DNA of 64,000 bases from Bacteroidia bacterium (GTDB taxonomy: Bacteria > Bacteroidota > Bacteroidia > Chitinophagales > Chitinophagaceae). The notes under the pieces were generated by a model. It was not told the DNA's origin. It saw nothing but the letters and a program-made list of their open reading frames with translations, and ran no database searches. The translations under genes were made by a program, and so were the position numbers. The stretch's first letter is position 1, and each line of letters begins with the position of its first letter. The stretch spans positions 1 to 64,000 of the forward strand of contig JAUHYD010000019.1 of the NCBI GenBank assembly GCA_030426665.1. The letters run 5' to 3'. Of this stretch, positions 8,988-17,968 are shown one piece after another.

Positions 8988-10526
8988 TCACAGTGGAATA
9001 TTACCATGCTTACGTTTAGGCATCGTAACCACTTTATTCTCCAGCATCTTATACCCTTTTATCAACTTAGAACGTGTATCGGATGGGATAATCACCTCAT
9101 CCACATATCCCTTGGCTGCGGCAGCGTAAGGATTTGCAAATTTATCAATGTACTCCGCTTCCTTTTCTTTAAGTTTTTGTTGCGGGTCTTCGGCTTCTGC
9201 AATTTCCTTTTTGAAGATAATTTCGGCAGCACCCTTTGCCCCCATTACGGCAATCTCTGCTGTCGGCCACGCGTAATTCAGGTCTGCACCAATATGTTTT
9301 GAATTCATTACGTCATAGGCTCCGCCGTATGCTTTTCGGGTTATGACGGTCACCTTCGGCACAGTAGCTTCACTAAGTGCGTACAATAGTTTCGCCCCGT
9401 TTACAATTATACCATTCCACTCCTGATCAGTGCCCGGCAAAAATCCCGGAACATCAACCAACACAAGTAACGGAATATTAAACGCATCGCAGAACCGAAC
9501 AAAACGAGCTCCTTTTCTGCTGGAGTTGTTGTCCAGAACCCCGGCAAGAAATGCCGGTTGATTTGCTACTATTCCGATGCTCCGCCCACCAATTCTAGCA
9601 AACCCGACAACTATGCTCTCTGCATATTCTTTGTGAACTTCCAAAAAGCTATCAGTATCAACGACTTCCTCTATTACTTCCTTAATATCGTATGGCTGGT
9701 TAGGGTTGTCCGGAATTATGTTGTCCAATGCAGGCCTGCTTTCATCAGCATCTTCATAATCGTATACCGGAGCGTCTTCCTCACAATTCTGCGGCATATA
9801 CGAGAGCAGGCTTTTGATATTGTCGATACAAGCCACTTCATTGGCACACGCAAAGTGAGTGACTCCCGACTTGGACGCATGGGTATGTGCACCGCCCAGT
9901 TCCTCGCTGGTTACATTCTCATGGGTCACCGTCTTAACAACGTTCGGACCGGTAACAAACATGTAAGAAGTATTCTCGGCCATCAGGATAAAGTCGGTAA
10001 TAGCCGGCGAGTATACCGCTCCTCCTGCGCAAGGGCCGAGTATCGCTGATATCTGCGGCACTACACCGGAAGCCTTCACATTACGATAGAAAATGTCGGC
10101 GTAACCGCCAAGAGACACAACACCTTCCTGAATCCTGGCCCCTCCGCTATCATTCAACCCGATCACCGGTGCACCATTTTGCATCGCCAAGTCCATGATC
10201 TTCACAATCTTCTGTGCATGTGTTTCGGATAAACTCCCTCCGAAAACGGTAAAGTCCTGAGAATATACATATACAAGGCGACCATTAACTGTACCATATC
10301 CGGTTATTACACCATCTCCGGGATATACCTCCTTGTCCATACCGAAATCCCGGCAACGATGTGTTACCAACATACCTATTTCTTCAAACGACCCCTCATC
10401 CATTAACAACTGTAGCCGCTCCCTCGCAGATAGTTTCCCTTTTTTGTGTTGTGCTGCAATTCGCTTTTCTCCTCCGCCTTTCAGCGCTTGTTGCTGCTTT
10501 TCCTTCAGTAGTGCTCTCTTTTCCAT
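8988..10526 (-). CDS. pccB: Acyl-CoA carboxylase carboxyltransferase (propionyl-CoA carboxylase beta chain)
   Basis: A 512-residue biotin-dependent carboxyltransferase that moves CO2 from carboxybiotin to an acyl-CoA, most likely propionyl-CoA. The sequence has the crotonase-type halves with GGARIQEGV and [12 protein letters not shown] in the N half (first oxyanion hole) and [14 protein letters not shown] and [12 protein letters not shown] in the C half, all typical of the PccB family. Length is normal. The biotin carboxylase/BCCP alpha subunit is not in the window. A TAnnTTTG box lies eight bases upstream of the ATG, so the leader is very short, and a strong terminator follows the gene. It therefore looks like a single-gene unit. 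Methylmalonyl-CoA decarboxylase alpha chain is a less likely alternative. Confidence 0.92.
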   Translation of the reverse strand: MEKRALLKEKQQQALKGGGEKRIAAQHKKGKLSARERLQLLMDEGSFEEIGMLVTHRCRDFGMDKEVYPGDGVITGYGTVNGRLVYVYSQDFTVFGGSLSETHAQKIVKIMDLAMQNGAPVIGLNDSGGARIQEGVVSLGGYADIFYRNVKASGVVPQISAILGPCAGGAVYSPAITDFILMAENTSYMFVTGPNVVKTVTHENVTSEELGGAHTHASKSGVTHFACANEVACIDNIKSLLSYMPQNCEEDAPVYDYEDADESRPALDNIIPDNPNQPYDIKEVIEEVVDTDSFLEVHKEYAESIVVGFARIGGRSIGIVANQPAFLAGVLDNNSSRKGARFVRFCDAFNIPLLVLVDVPGFLPGTDQEWNGIIVNGAKLLYALSEATVPKVTVITRKAYGGAYDVMNSKHIGADLNYAWPTAEIAVMGAKGAAEIIFKKEIAEAEDPQQKLKEKEAEYIDKFANPYAAAAKGYVDEVIIPSDTRSKLIKGYKMLENKVVTMPKRKHGNIPL

Positions 10527-10534
10527 AACGATGA

Positions 10535-10542
10535 CAAACCTA
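10535..10542 (-). promoter_or_regulatory. -7 box of pccB
   Basis: The minus strand reads TAGGTTTG, matching TAnnTTTG, eight bases upstream of the ATG at 10526. Confidence 0.5.
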
Positions 10543-10663
10543 GTAATTTTTTACAGCATTGAAATGACTTCATCTCATATAAAAAATAACATAAAACAAT
10601 ATACATCTGCCTATTCTTTAAAAAACAGACCCACAAGCTGCTGTCATCAAACATGGCAATTTT

Positions 10664-10692
10664 TTGCTTTCCAATACAAAACCCGTAATTTG
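10664..10692 (+). promoter_or_regulatory. Promoter of the NHL-repeat protein
   Basis: A TTG at 10664-10666 (-33 position) is separated by 19 bases from TAATTTG at 10686-10692. The -7 box is one base short of the TAnnTTTG consensus, but the spacing is right for a Bacteroidota sigma-A promoter. The TTG start codon of the gene follows at 10708. Confidence 0.4.
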
Positions 10693-10707
10693 AGCAAAAA
10701 TTAACCC

Positions 10708-12621
10708 TTGAAAACAATTCGGGCATCTCTGCTAATCACGTTAGTTGCAATCACTTGTCAGTTTGCAACCACAGCACAAACTATTTATACTGCCGCAGGA
10801 AACGGAACAGGAGCGTTTGCCGGAGACGGTGGACCGGCAACCGCATCGCAACTGAATTCACCGGGCGGTGTTGCCGTTGATGCTGCAGGTAATACCTATA
10901 TCGCAGATTTCGACAATAACAGAATTAGGAAAATAGACGCAAGCGGAACTATTACAACTATTGCCGGAACAGGCTTTGGTGGATTTTTGGGAGACGGAGG
11001 TCCGGCAACTGCCGCTTGGATAAAGTGGCCAAAAGATATTGCGTTGGACGCTTCCGGGAATATCTACATTTCAGATTTCGGAAATAACGTTATTCGGAAA
11101 ATAAACACATCCGGAATTATCAGCACCATAGCAGGTGTTGCAGGAAGCATCCCCTCTTATAGCGGCGATGGCGGACCTGCGACAGCTGCGCATTTCGGAA
11201 ATGTATGGGGAATAACTGTTGACGGTGCCGGCAATGTGCTGGTTGCCGACCAAATCAATTCATGTATTCGCAAGATAAGCACAACAGGTATTATCACATC
11301 TATCGCCGGAACACCAGGTTTTCTGGGCTTTGCCGGAGACGGAGGCCCGGCAACTGCTGCTCGTCTGAATAATCCCACTGGAGTTGCAGTTGACCCAACG
11401 GGAAACATATTTATCGCTGACTGGGCAAACAACAGGGTTCGCAAAATCAACACATCGGGAATAATATCAACAATAGCAGGTATCGGACTGCCTTATGGCT
11501 ATGATGGTGACGGAGGTCCTGCAACGGCTGCAAAGCTTTATTACCCGATTGGCATTGACGTAGACAACATCGGCAATGTGTATGTATGCGATAACTATAA
11601 CAACTGCGTTAGAACCATCAACTCAGCCGGAATAATAAATACGTTCACAGGGAACACAGGTTTAGCAGGGTTCAGCGGAGATGGCGGCATAGCGCTTACA
11701 GCAAAGCTAAACCGCCCTTCTGATGTTGCCGTTCGGTTTGATGGAGATGTATTTATTGCCGACAAAGACAATCACAGAGTCCGCCATGTCCGGTTGAGTA
11801 GCGCACCTTACTTTGTTGGTGGCAGCACTCAGGAGTTGACGTTGTGTCCAATAGAATTTATTAACATTGACTCGCTTCTGAAAGTCTATGACATTGACCT
11901 TGGTCAAACGCTTACCTGGAACCCGGCAACTTCACCAACACTGGGCACACTCGTATGCAGCTATTCCACTACATCTACCGGTGGCGTGGTCACGCCTTCA
12001 ACTATTTCGTACGCGCCACCATTTGGCTTTACCGGAACAGATACCTTTTCTATCAAAGTGACTGATGGCACTTTTGCCGATACGATTACGTTTTACATTT
12101 CGGTCGTTGCCGGCCCCGATGCGGGTAGCATTAGCGGAGCAAATACAGTATGTCCGGGATTGAGTGTCGTCTTGTCAGAAACTGTGACCGGAGGTTTATG
12201 GACGAGCAGTGACCCTGCCGTTGCCTCTGTAGATGCATCAGGAAGTGTGACAGGAGTAGTTGCCGGAAGTGCTGTTATATCCTATAGCGTTTCGAATATC
12301 TGCGGTACGGCAGTCGCCACATTCAATATTAATGTTTCGGCGACTGTGCCTTGCACCTCGTCGGTACCAGAAACCACCACTCCTTTGCAGGGAATTATTA
12401 TCCCTAATCCCAGCAACGGGAATTTTACGATTTCATTCCCGAACAATGGCTACTCCGGCTACAACATAGAAATATTCAACATATTAGGGAGGTCAATAAA
12501 AAAATATGAAAATATAAATAATAGCAATTTTAATATCTCATTGAACGAACCTCCGGGCAACTACGTAATTAAAATATTAAACAATAATCAATCGTATATA
12601 CAAAGATTACTAATCAAATAG
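10708..12621 (+). CDS. Secreted NHL-repeat protein with Ig-like domain and T9SS sorting domain
   Basis: A 637-residue protein starting with TTG; the signal peptide directly after (residues 1-23, ending FATTAQ) supports this start. Residues about 25-365 hold six NHL-type beta-propeller repeats, each with GDGGPATAA followed by GVAVD-x-x-GN and IADxxNNRIRKI. Next come a cadherin/Big_9-like segment (FTGTDTFSIKVTDGTFAD) and one Big_2-like repeat (ANTVCPG, GGLWTSSDPAVASVD) of the same family as the large protein at 1-2929. The last 80 residues, starting IIIPNPSNGNFTISF, are a type A T9SS sorting domain, so the protein is probably anchored or released at the cell surface. The end of the gene is AT-rich compared with the rest. 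The ligand of the propeller is unknown. Confidence 0.9.
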   Translation: MKTIRASLLITLVAITCQFATTAQTIYTAAGNGTGAFAGDGGPATASQLNSPGGVAVDAAGNTYIADFDNNRIRKIDASGTITTIAGTGFGGFLGDGGPATAAWIKWPKDIALDASGNIYISDFGNNVIRKINTSGIISTIAGVAGSIPSYSGDGGPATAAHFGNVWGITVDGAGNVLVADQINSCIRKISTTGIITSIAGTPGFLGFAGDGGPATAARLNNPTGVAVDPTGNIFIADWANNRVRKINTSGIISTIAGIGLPYGYDGDGGPATAAKLYYPIGIDVDNIGNVYVCDNYNNCVRTINSAGIINTFTGNTGLAGFSGDGGIALTAKLNRPSDVAVRFDGDVFIADKDNHRVRHVRLSSAPYFVGGSTQELTLCPIEFINIDSLLKVYDIDLGQTLTWNPATSPTLGTLVCSYSTTSTGGVVTPSTISYAPPFGFTGTDTFSIKVTDGTFADTITFYISVVAGPDAGSISGANTVCPGLSVVLSETVTGGLWTSSDPAVASVDASGSVTGVVAGSAVISYSVSNICGTAVATFNINVSATVPCTSSVPETTTPLQGIIIPNPSNGNFTISFPNNGYSGYNIEIFNILGRSIKKYENINNSNFNISLNEPPGNYVIKILNNNQSYIQRLLIK

Positions 12622-12733
12622 AGATTGATTTATTATTCATGTAAACAAAACCAGATACCGACACACAATCCTTTCTAAAAAATTTGCCTTTTTGATTGAG
12701 GTATCACATTTTACTATTGATGTTAATAATAGA

Positions 12734-12752
12734 TAAATTTGCAATAAATTTG
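12734..12752 (+). promoter_or_regulatory. Two tandem -7 boxes upstream of the gliding-domain protein
   Basis: Two perfect copies of TAAATTTG (12734-12741 and 12745-12752) stand 11 bases apart, so two start sites are possible. The leader to the ATG at 12908 would be about 150 bases, much longer than at most promoters in this window. Confidence 0.45.
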
Positions 12753-12907
12753 TAACTTGGTGTTGAAAACCAACCTTTTATTAAAAACGTGTGTCTAATT
12801 ATATATTGTGTTAGCTAAATTGAGTAAAGTAGCGGTAGGCGGATATTTATTCTACTGAACAAATCATTAGCGGCACTCGTAAGTATTAACAAAGAAATTA
12901 TCACGAT

Positions 12908-15685
12908 ATGAAAAGTAATATAATTACAAAATTCGCCAAGCTTAGTGTTTTGCTTGCGTTTTTATACAGTTCGTCATATGGTCAGCTTAGTCTCACAGAT
13001 ACAGGAAACTGTTTAAATCACGTGCTGCATGCTGCAATAACGGGAACGATGCCTACTCCCACCGGTATTACCGGTGATGATAGATATTCCGGTGTATTCC
13101 CCATCGGTTTTAGCTTCGATTTCTACGGTACGACATACACTCAGGTTGTAATCGGCTCAAACGGCATGTTGAGCTTTGACATTACTCGTGCCGGGGCCTA
13201 CTGTCCATGGCCTATTTCAGCTGCATTGTTGGGAAACCCGAGTGCACGTAACAACATATGCGGCCCGTGGTGCGACATTCTTATATCAGCCGGAGGTTCC
13301 ATCACTTACTCAACTGCGGGTACTGCTCCAAACAGAAAGTTTTCTGTCACTTGGTGTGGATCACGTATGTATTCCTGTACTACGCAATGGACGACCAGCC
13401 AGATAATCCTCTATGAAACTTCAAACATTATCGAAGTTCATACAGCTAATAAAACATTTTGTGCATGGAACAGCGGAAGGGCAATTACCGGTGTCCAGAA
13501 TGCTGCCGGTACAGCTGCAACAGTAGCACCTATGCGTGACTGGATGCCAACCTGGACAGTAACCTCTCCACCGGAGGCATGGCGGTTCACTCCAAGTGGG
13601 CCTGGTGCTTATACAGTAGCATCAACCCCTTACGCGCCTATGCCCTATGCTACATCCGGCATCTATTGGTATGACAGCACTACCGGTGCCTATCTGGGAT
13701 CTGGTCCGTACCTTACTGTTACGCCTACTGTCCCAACAACGTATACTGCTGCTGCACTGGGCTGTAATGACACTACAAAAGCTTCCATACTTGTGTATCC
13801 ACCTAGTGTAGGAGTTTCGGGAGTTCCACACATTGACACATACTCGGTCGTTCATCCATCTGAGTGTGGCGTCTGTGATGGCTCCATTACACTACACGGC
13901 ATTAATCCGCACCAGATAGATACTGTCTTTTATTCGTACAACGGAGTCCCGCAACCATCTTATGTAGATTCTGCAGCTCTGGATAGCACGATAACTTTGT
14001 CTAACTTATGTGGTGGGACCTACGACTATATCTACGTGAAAGTGCTTGATTGCCCGTCAAATGAAGTCGGTCCTATTGACGTGGTGACGCCTGTATTGGC
14101 AATATCGAAAATTACGAAGTCTGACCCCACAATATGTGGATACTATGACGGATGGATTAAACTACATGGCTTAACCCCGCTCAAACCGGTAAGCGTAGCT
14201 TACAATAAAGACGGAACACCACAACCCCCGTATACGGACATAGTAGCAGCAGATAGCACGGTAGTGATACCGTCGTTAGGCGCAGGAAACTATACCGGCA
14301 TTGCCGCAACAGTAAGGTATTGTACCGCATTAGGCACACCTATTACCTTGAACAACCCGCCGGGCTTCCCTCCGTCATTCACTTATGACCTGGCACTCGG
14401 ATGTCAGGGAGATACGGTGTTTATGACCAATACCACAACACCCACAGGGTATTTTACCTATTGGAACTATGGTGATGGCTCCGGTACTGACAGCCTCAAA
14501 GACTGGCATATATTCCGCACTGACCTGCTGAGCCCCAAATATGCAAACAGCTATGTGGTAGAAATTACCTATAACACCGTTCGCAATCACGATCCGGCCT
14601 GTGCAATGACGTTCAGGGATACTATTGACATTGACCACAGGATTCAGGCGAGCTTCAACACTACATTTGATACTGTATGTCGTGGTGTAGATGCAGAGTT
14701 CAATAATGCTTCCTTCAGCAATTATGGCCCCAGATATTTATGGGAGTTCGGTGATGGCTTTACCGATGACACATCTACGTCACCATATCACGCATACGAT
14801 TACGCTGCAACATTCCCTGTAAAACTTACAGTAACTGATACTATCGGCTGTACGTCTGACGTAACAAATTACGTAACGGCCATTTCTCTGGATATCAGAG
14901 CGTGGCCGCACGATACGGACGTTTGTCTGAAAGGCCCAATGAAAATATTAGTTGACCAAGAGGTATTGGAAAACCCGGACAGACCTGTTTCCTATGCATG
15001 GACACAAACACCGTCAGGCACTAATCTTAACGCGTATAATGTTCACAACCCTGAGTTTAGTGGAATTGGCAACTTTACACTTACGGTAACGGCAAATACT
15101 TCATCATTCCCCGGATTTCCGAATGGTTGTGAAGCAAACGATGAAGTTGTGGTTCGTTCACACCCACCACTAACTATCACAAATCTAACGGCAAGCCCTC
15201 AGAAGATAAAGTTGGGAACAAGTATTCATCTAAATGCTGACGGTGCGGTTTACTATCGCTGGAGTCCGGAAAACGGAACACTTGACAACCCTAATATTAA
15301 CAACCCAATTGCTACGCCAACTGACACATTTACTGTCTATACGGTGCACGCTATGAATCTTTGGGGCTGCCTTGACTCAGCTACCGTTACTGTAATCGTT
15401 GACGATGGTGTACACGAATTTGTTCCATCGGCGTTCACGCCAAATGGTGACGGCAAGAATGATGTATTCCGTATTATGAAGCTGAAGTTTGAGAAGCTTG
15501 TAGACTTCAGAGTGTATAACAGATGGGGTACACAAGTATTCCAGACGACCAACCCTGAAGTAGGATGGGATGGCACGCTGAACGGAGAGAAGCAAGATTT
15601 GGGTACATATATTTACAACATTATCGTAGCCTTACCCAATGGCGAAAACAAAATTTATAAAGGCAATGTAACGCTTATCAGGTAA
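12908..15685 (+). CDS. Secreted PKD-domain protein with gliding-motility-associated C-terminal domain
   Basis: A 925-residue surface protein. A signal peptide (about residues 1-25, ending SSSYGQ) is followed by a beta-rich module at residues about 55-235 (GFSFDFYGTTY, GSNGMLSF, APNRKFSVTW) that resembles the N-terminus of the protein at 1-2929. Two internal repeats of about 85 residues start at 315 and 405; each has a Cys, then DG, then a hydrophobic strand and LHG. PKD-type domains follow, with FTYWNYGDGSGTD and YLWEFGDGFTDD. The final 85 residues contain FTPNGDGKNDVF and YNRWGTQVF and end NVTLIR, the type B T9SS sorting domain first noted in gliding-associated proteins. Export by T9SS to the surface is expected. 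No gld or spr gene is nearby. Confidence 0.92.
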   Translation: MKSNIITKFAKLSVLLAFLYSSSYGQLSLTDTGNCLNHVLHAAITGTMPTPTGITGDDRYSGVFPIGFSFDFYGTTYTQVVIGSNGMLSFDITRAGAYCPWPISAALLGNPSARNNICGPWCDILISAGGSITYSTAGTAPNRKFSVTWCGSRMYSCTTQWTTSQIILYETSNIIEVHTANKTFCAWNSGRAITGVQNAAGTAATVAPMRDWMPTWTVTSPPEAWRFTPSGPGAYTVASTPYAPMPYATSGIYWYDSTTGAYLGSGPYLTVTPTVPTTYTAAALGCNDTTKASILVYPPSVGVSGVPHIDTYSVVHPSECGVCDGSITLHGINPHQIDTVFYSYNGVPQPSYVDSAALDSTITLSNLCGGTYDYIYVKVLDCPSNEVGPIDVVTPVLAISKITKSDPTICGYYDGWIKLHGLTPLKPVSVAYNKDGTPQPPYTDIVAADSTVVIPSLGAGNYTGIAATVRYCTALGTPITLNNPPGFPPSFTYDLALGCQGDTVFMTNTTTPTGYFTYWNYGDGSGTDSLKDWHIFRTDLLSPKYANSYVVEITYNTVRNHDPACAMTFRDTIDIDHRIQASFNTTFDTVCRGVDAEFNNASFSNYGPRYLWEFGDGFTDDTSTSPYHAYDYAATFPVKLTVTDTIGCTSDVTNYVTAISLDIRAWPHDTDVCLKGPMKILVDQEVLENPDRPVSYAWTQTPSGTNLNAYNVHNPEFSGIGNFTLTVTANTSSFPGFPNGCEANDEVVVRSHPPLTITNLTASPQKIKLGTSIHLNADGAVYYRWSPENGTLDNPNINNPIATPTDTFTVYTVHAMNLWGCLDSATVTVIVDDGVHEFVPSAFTPNGDGKNDVFRIMKLKFEKLVDFRVYNRWGTQVFQTTNPEVGWDGTLNGEKQDLGTYIYNIIVALPNGENKIYKGNVTLIR

Positions 15686-15702
15686 GCACCGTAGCCGATA
15701 AA

Positions 15703-15744
15703 TAAAACAGTAATGCCTCGCAAATGCGAGGCATTACTGTTTTA
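15703..15744. terminator. Bidirectional terminator between convergent genes
   Basis: A perfect inverted repeat of 20 bases per arm (15703-15722 and 15725-15744) with two central A's. The A-run on the left and T-run on the right let it serve both the gene ending at 15685 and the helicase gene ending at 15780. Confidence 0.9.
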
Positions 15745-15779
15745 CAGAAACAATGTATGAAGCATGGAAATGGCACAAA

Positions 15780-17111
15780 CTACCTTTTCTTCTTCCGCTT
15801 TTTCGGCTTTCCGTATTTTGCCTTCATTTTATCTTTATAGCTAATTTTTACGTTTACCTTTTTATTCTTCTCTGACTTCTCATGAAACGCCCCCTTAGAT
15901 TCTCGAATATCGGGCAACTCGATCAGGGACTCCCTCATACGCACCTGCGGAATTTCGTCGTCTGTGAGCACGTCTGAAATCTCCAGATGCTCCGGCAAGC
16001 CAGCAACGGGAATCTGATAATTCATCAATTGCTCAATCGCTTCTTTATAAACACCCTCTTTTTCGGTTGCAAACATGGTACTGACACCCTTTTTGTCTGC
16101 TCGCCCCGTCCTACCTATTCTATGCATATAAGCTTCCGGTTCATCGGGAACATCAAAATTGATAACGTGCGACACCTCCGAAATATCAATACCTCTCGCT
16201 ACTAAGTCTGTCGCGATAATAAACCGATAGGTACCATCACTGAAATTGTTTATAGTATTGAATCGGTAATTCTGTGCCTTATTAGAGTGAATGACACCTC
16301 CCTCTCCGGGAAATACTTCTTCCAGCTGCTCATGTAGTACATCTGCCTGCTTCTTAGTACCAACAAATACCAACACCTTACTCATGTCTTCGCCTTCTGC
16401 CAGGAGCAGCTTCAGGAGATTGACTTTGGTATTAAAGTTTGGAACTTCAAACAGCCGTTGATTGATATTTTCCAAAGGCGTACCCGTAGGTGCAGCTTCC
16501 ACCATCTCGGGAACATTAAAGTGAGTATTCATCAACACCTTAACCTCTTCGGTTATAGTCGCAGAAAACATAAGGTTCTGCCGCTTTGGCGGCATCAGAT
16601 CAAGCACCTTGTTAATCTGCGTTCTGAACCCAAGATTAAATAACTCGTCCACTTCATCTATCACCATTCTCTTGATAGCCTTTAACTTCAATGAGCCATG
16701 CAATACCAAGTCTAACAAACGCCCCGGTGTCGCAACTACCACATCACATCCGTTTTCCACCGCGACAATCTGAGGCTTCATATTCACGCCACCATATACA
16801 CCAACCGTTACGACATTCATGTATTTTGTCAATCGCTCTACCTCTTCCTCTACCTGCTTCACTAGTTCGCGCGTCGGCACAATAATAAGAATCTCCGGGT
16901 TGGAACTGTTTTTTGAAAATTTCCACATTCTAAGGCATGGGAGCAGATAAGCCAGGGTCTTACCTGTGCCTGTCTGGGCGATTCCACATACATCCCTCCC
17001 GGACATAATCACAGAAAATGCCTTTTGCTGAATAGTTGTCGGCTGAACGTAGCCCAACTCGTCCAATACATTCAGGAGCGGAGTGTTAAGATTAAAATCT
17101 TTAAAAGTCAT
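15780..17111 (-). CDS. DEAD-box RNA helicase with DEVD motif and basic tail
   Basis: A 443-residue ATP-dependent RNA helicase. Visible motifs are the Q motif region (YVQPTTIQQKAF), motif I AQTGTGKT (residues 45-52), motif Ia PTRELV, TPGR at about 128-131, motif II DEVD (152-155) in place of DEAD, motif III SAT (183-185), and motif VI HRIGRTGR in the C half. The last 40 residues are very rich in Lys and Arg and end KKRKKKR, a likely RNA-binding tail. The usual roles are ribosome assembly and cold adaptation. DEVD keeps the metal-binding Asp and Glu, so activity is plausible. It shares the bidirectional terminator with the gene upstream. Confidence 0.93.
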   Translation of the reverse strand: MTFKDFNLNTPLLNVLDELGYVQPTTIQQKAFSVIMSGRDVCGIAQTGTGKTLAYLLPCLRMWKFSKNSSNPEILIIVPTRELVKQVEEEVERLTKYMNVVTVGVYGGVNMKPQIVAVENGCDVVVATPGRLLDLVLHGSLKLKAIKRMVIDEVDELFNLGFRTQINKVLDLMPPKRQNLMFSATITEEVKVLMNTHFNVPEMVEAAPTGTPLENINQRLFEVPNFNTKVNLLKLLLAEGEDMSKVLVFVGTKKQADVLHEQLEEVFPGEGGVIHSNKAQNYRFNTINNFSDGTYRFIIATDLVARGIDISEVSHVINFDVPDEPEAYMHRIGRTGRADKKGVSTMFATEKEGVYKEAIEQLMNYQIPVAGLPEHLEISDVLTDDEIPQVRMRESLIELPDIRESKGAFHEKSEKNKKVNVKISYKDKMKAKYGKPKKRKKKR

Positions 17112-17160
17112 AATTAGTTATACTCACACGAAGATAGCCCATTATACTGTATCGCAGTCG

Positions 17161-17832
17161 CTAACCTACTAACCCTGCGACAGCGGCCACAAACTCTGCT
17201 CTTGGCATCATCTGCGCGCCAAGGCTTTCTAAATGGCTGGTGTACACCTGGCAGTCAATAAGCTGCACCCCTTCTGACGCTAAATGTCTGACCATTTTGA
17301 TAAATGCATACTTACTGGCATTGCTCACTTTACTGAACATACTCTCTCCAAAAAACATCCTACCTATTCGTACTCCATACAACCCACCTACCAAAGCGCC
17401 ATTACTCCACGCCTCACCACTTACCGCAAACCCTGCTTTGTGCAAAGCAGTGTACGCATTTACTACGTCTGGAGTAATCCATGTACCGGGCTGCCCGTCT
17501 CTCACAATAGCTCTGCAAGCGGCTATCACCTCACTAAACGCTGTATTCATTCTGAATTCAAAACGACCACCGTTCAAGACACTACGCATGCTCTTACTCA
17601 CTTTCAATGAATCCGGCAACAGCACAAACCTCGGGTCCGGCGACCACCATAGAGGTGGTTCATCTTCGTTGTACCAGGGAAAAATACCGCTACGATACGC
17701 GAGTAGCAGCCGTTCAATACTCAAATCCCCTCCTATGGCCAGCAACCCATCAGGCAAAGCATCCCCCACCGGTGGGAAGAAATGCTCCGCACCAATTATG
17801 TGAACATGCTCGTTAATTTCATCGATAGCCAT
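17161..17832 (-). CDS. aat: Leucyl/phenylalanyl-tRNA-protein transferase
   Basis: A 223-residue cytosolic enzyme that adds Leu or Phe from aminoacyl-tRNA to proteins with N-terminal Arg or Lys and so targets them to ClpS/ClpAP. Family motifs are clear: FPPVGDALPDGLLAIGGDLS, then YRSGIFPWYNEDEPPLWWSPDPR, GEAWSNGALVGGLYGVRIGRMFFGESMF, and IDCQVYTSHLESLGA near the end. The frame opens with TTG at 17844; the ATG at 17832 is preferred because it matches the usual family start. The helicase gene is downstream on the same strand. Confidence 0.95.
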   Translation of the reverse strand: MAIDEINEHVHIIGAEHFFPPVGDALPDGLLAIGGDLSIERLLLAYRSGIFPWYNEDEPPLWWSPDPRFVLLPDSLKVSKSMRSVLNGGRFEFRMNTAFSEVIAACRAIVRDGQPGTWITPDVVNAYTALHKAGFAVSGEAWSNGALVGGLYGVRIGRMFFGESMFSKVSNASKYAFIKMVRHLASEGVQLIDCQVYTSHLESLGAQMMPRAEFVAAVAGLVG

Positions 17833-17937
17833 TGACGATTGCAAATTTGCAACATTCCCTCAGCAATACATAACAGACACCGTTCGTTTTAACGCTTCCA
17901 TGAATTTCGATTATGACTTTATTAACAGCATTTAAAG

Positions 17938-17945
17938 TACATTTG
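17938..17945 (+). promoter_or_regulatory. -7 box of the tail-specific protease gene
   Basis: TACATTTG matches TAnnTTTG and lies 23 bases before the first ATG (17969) and 35 before the second (17981). Confidence 0.45.
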
Positions 17946-17968
17946 TTATACTATACAAGTAAAAGACT

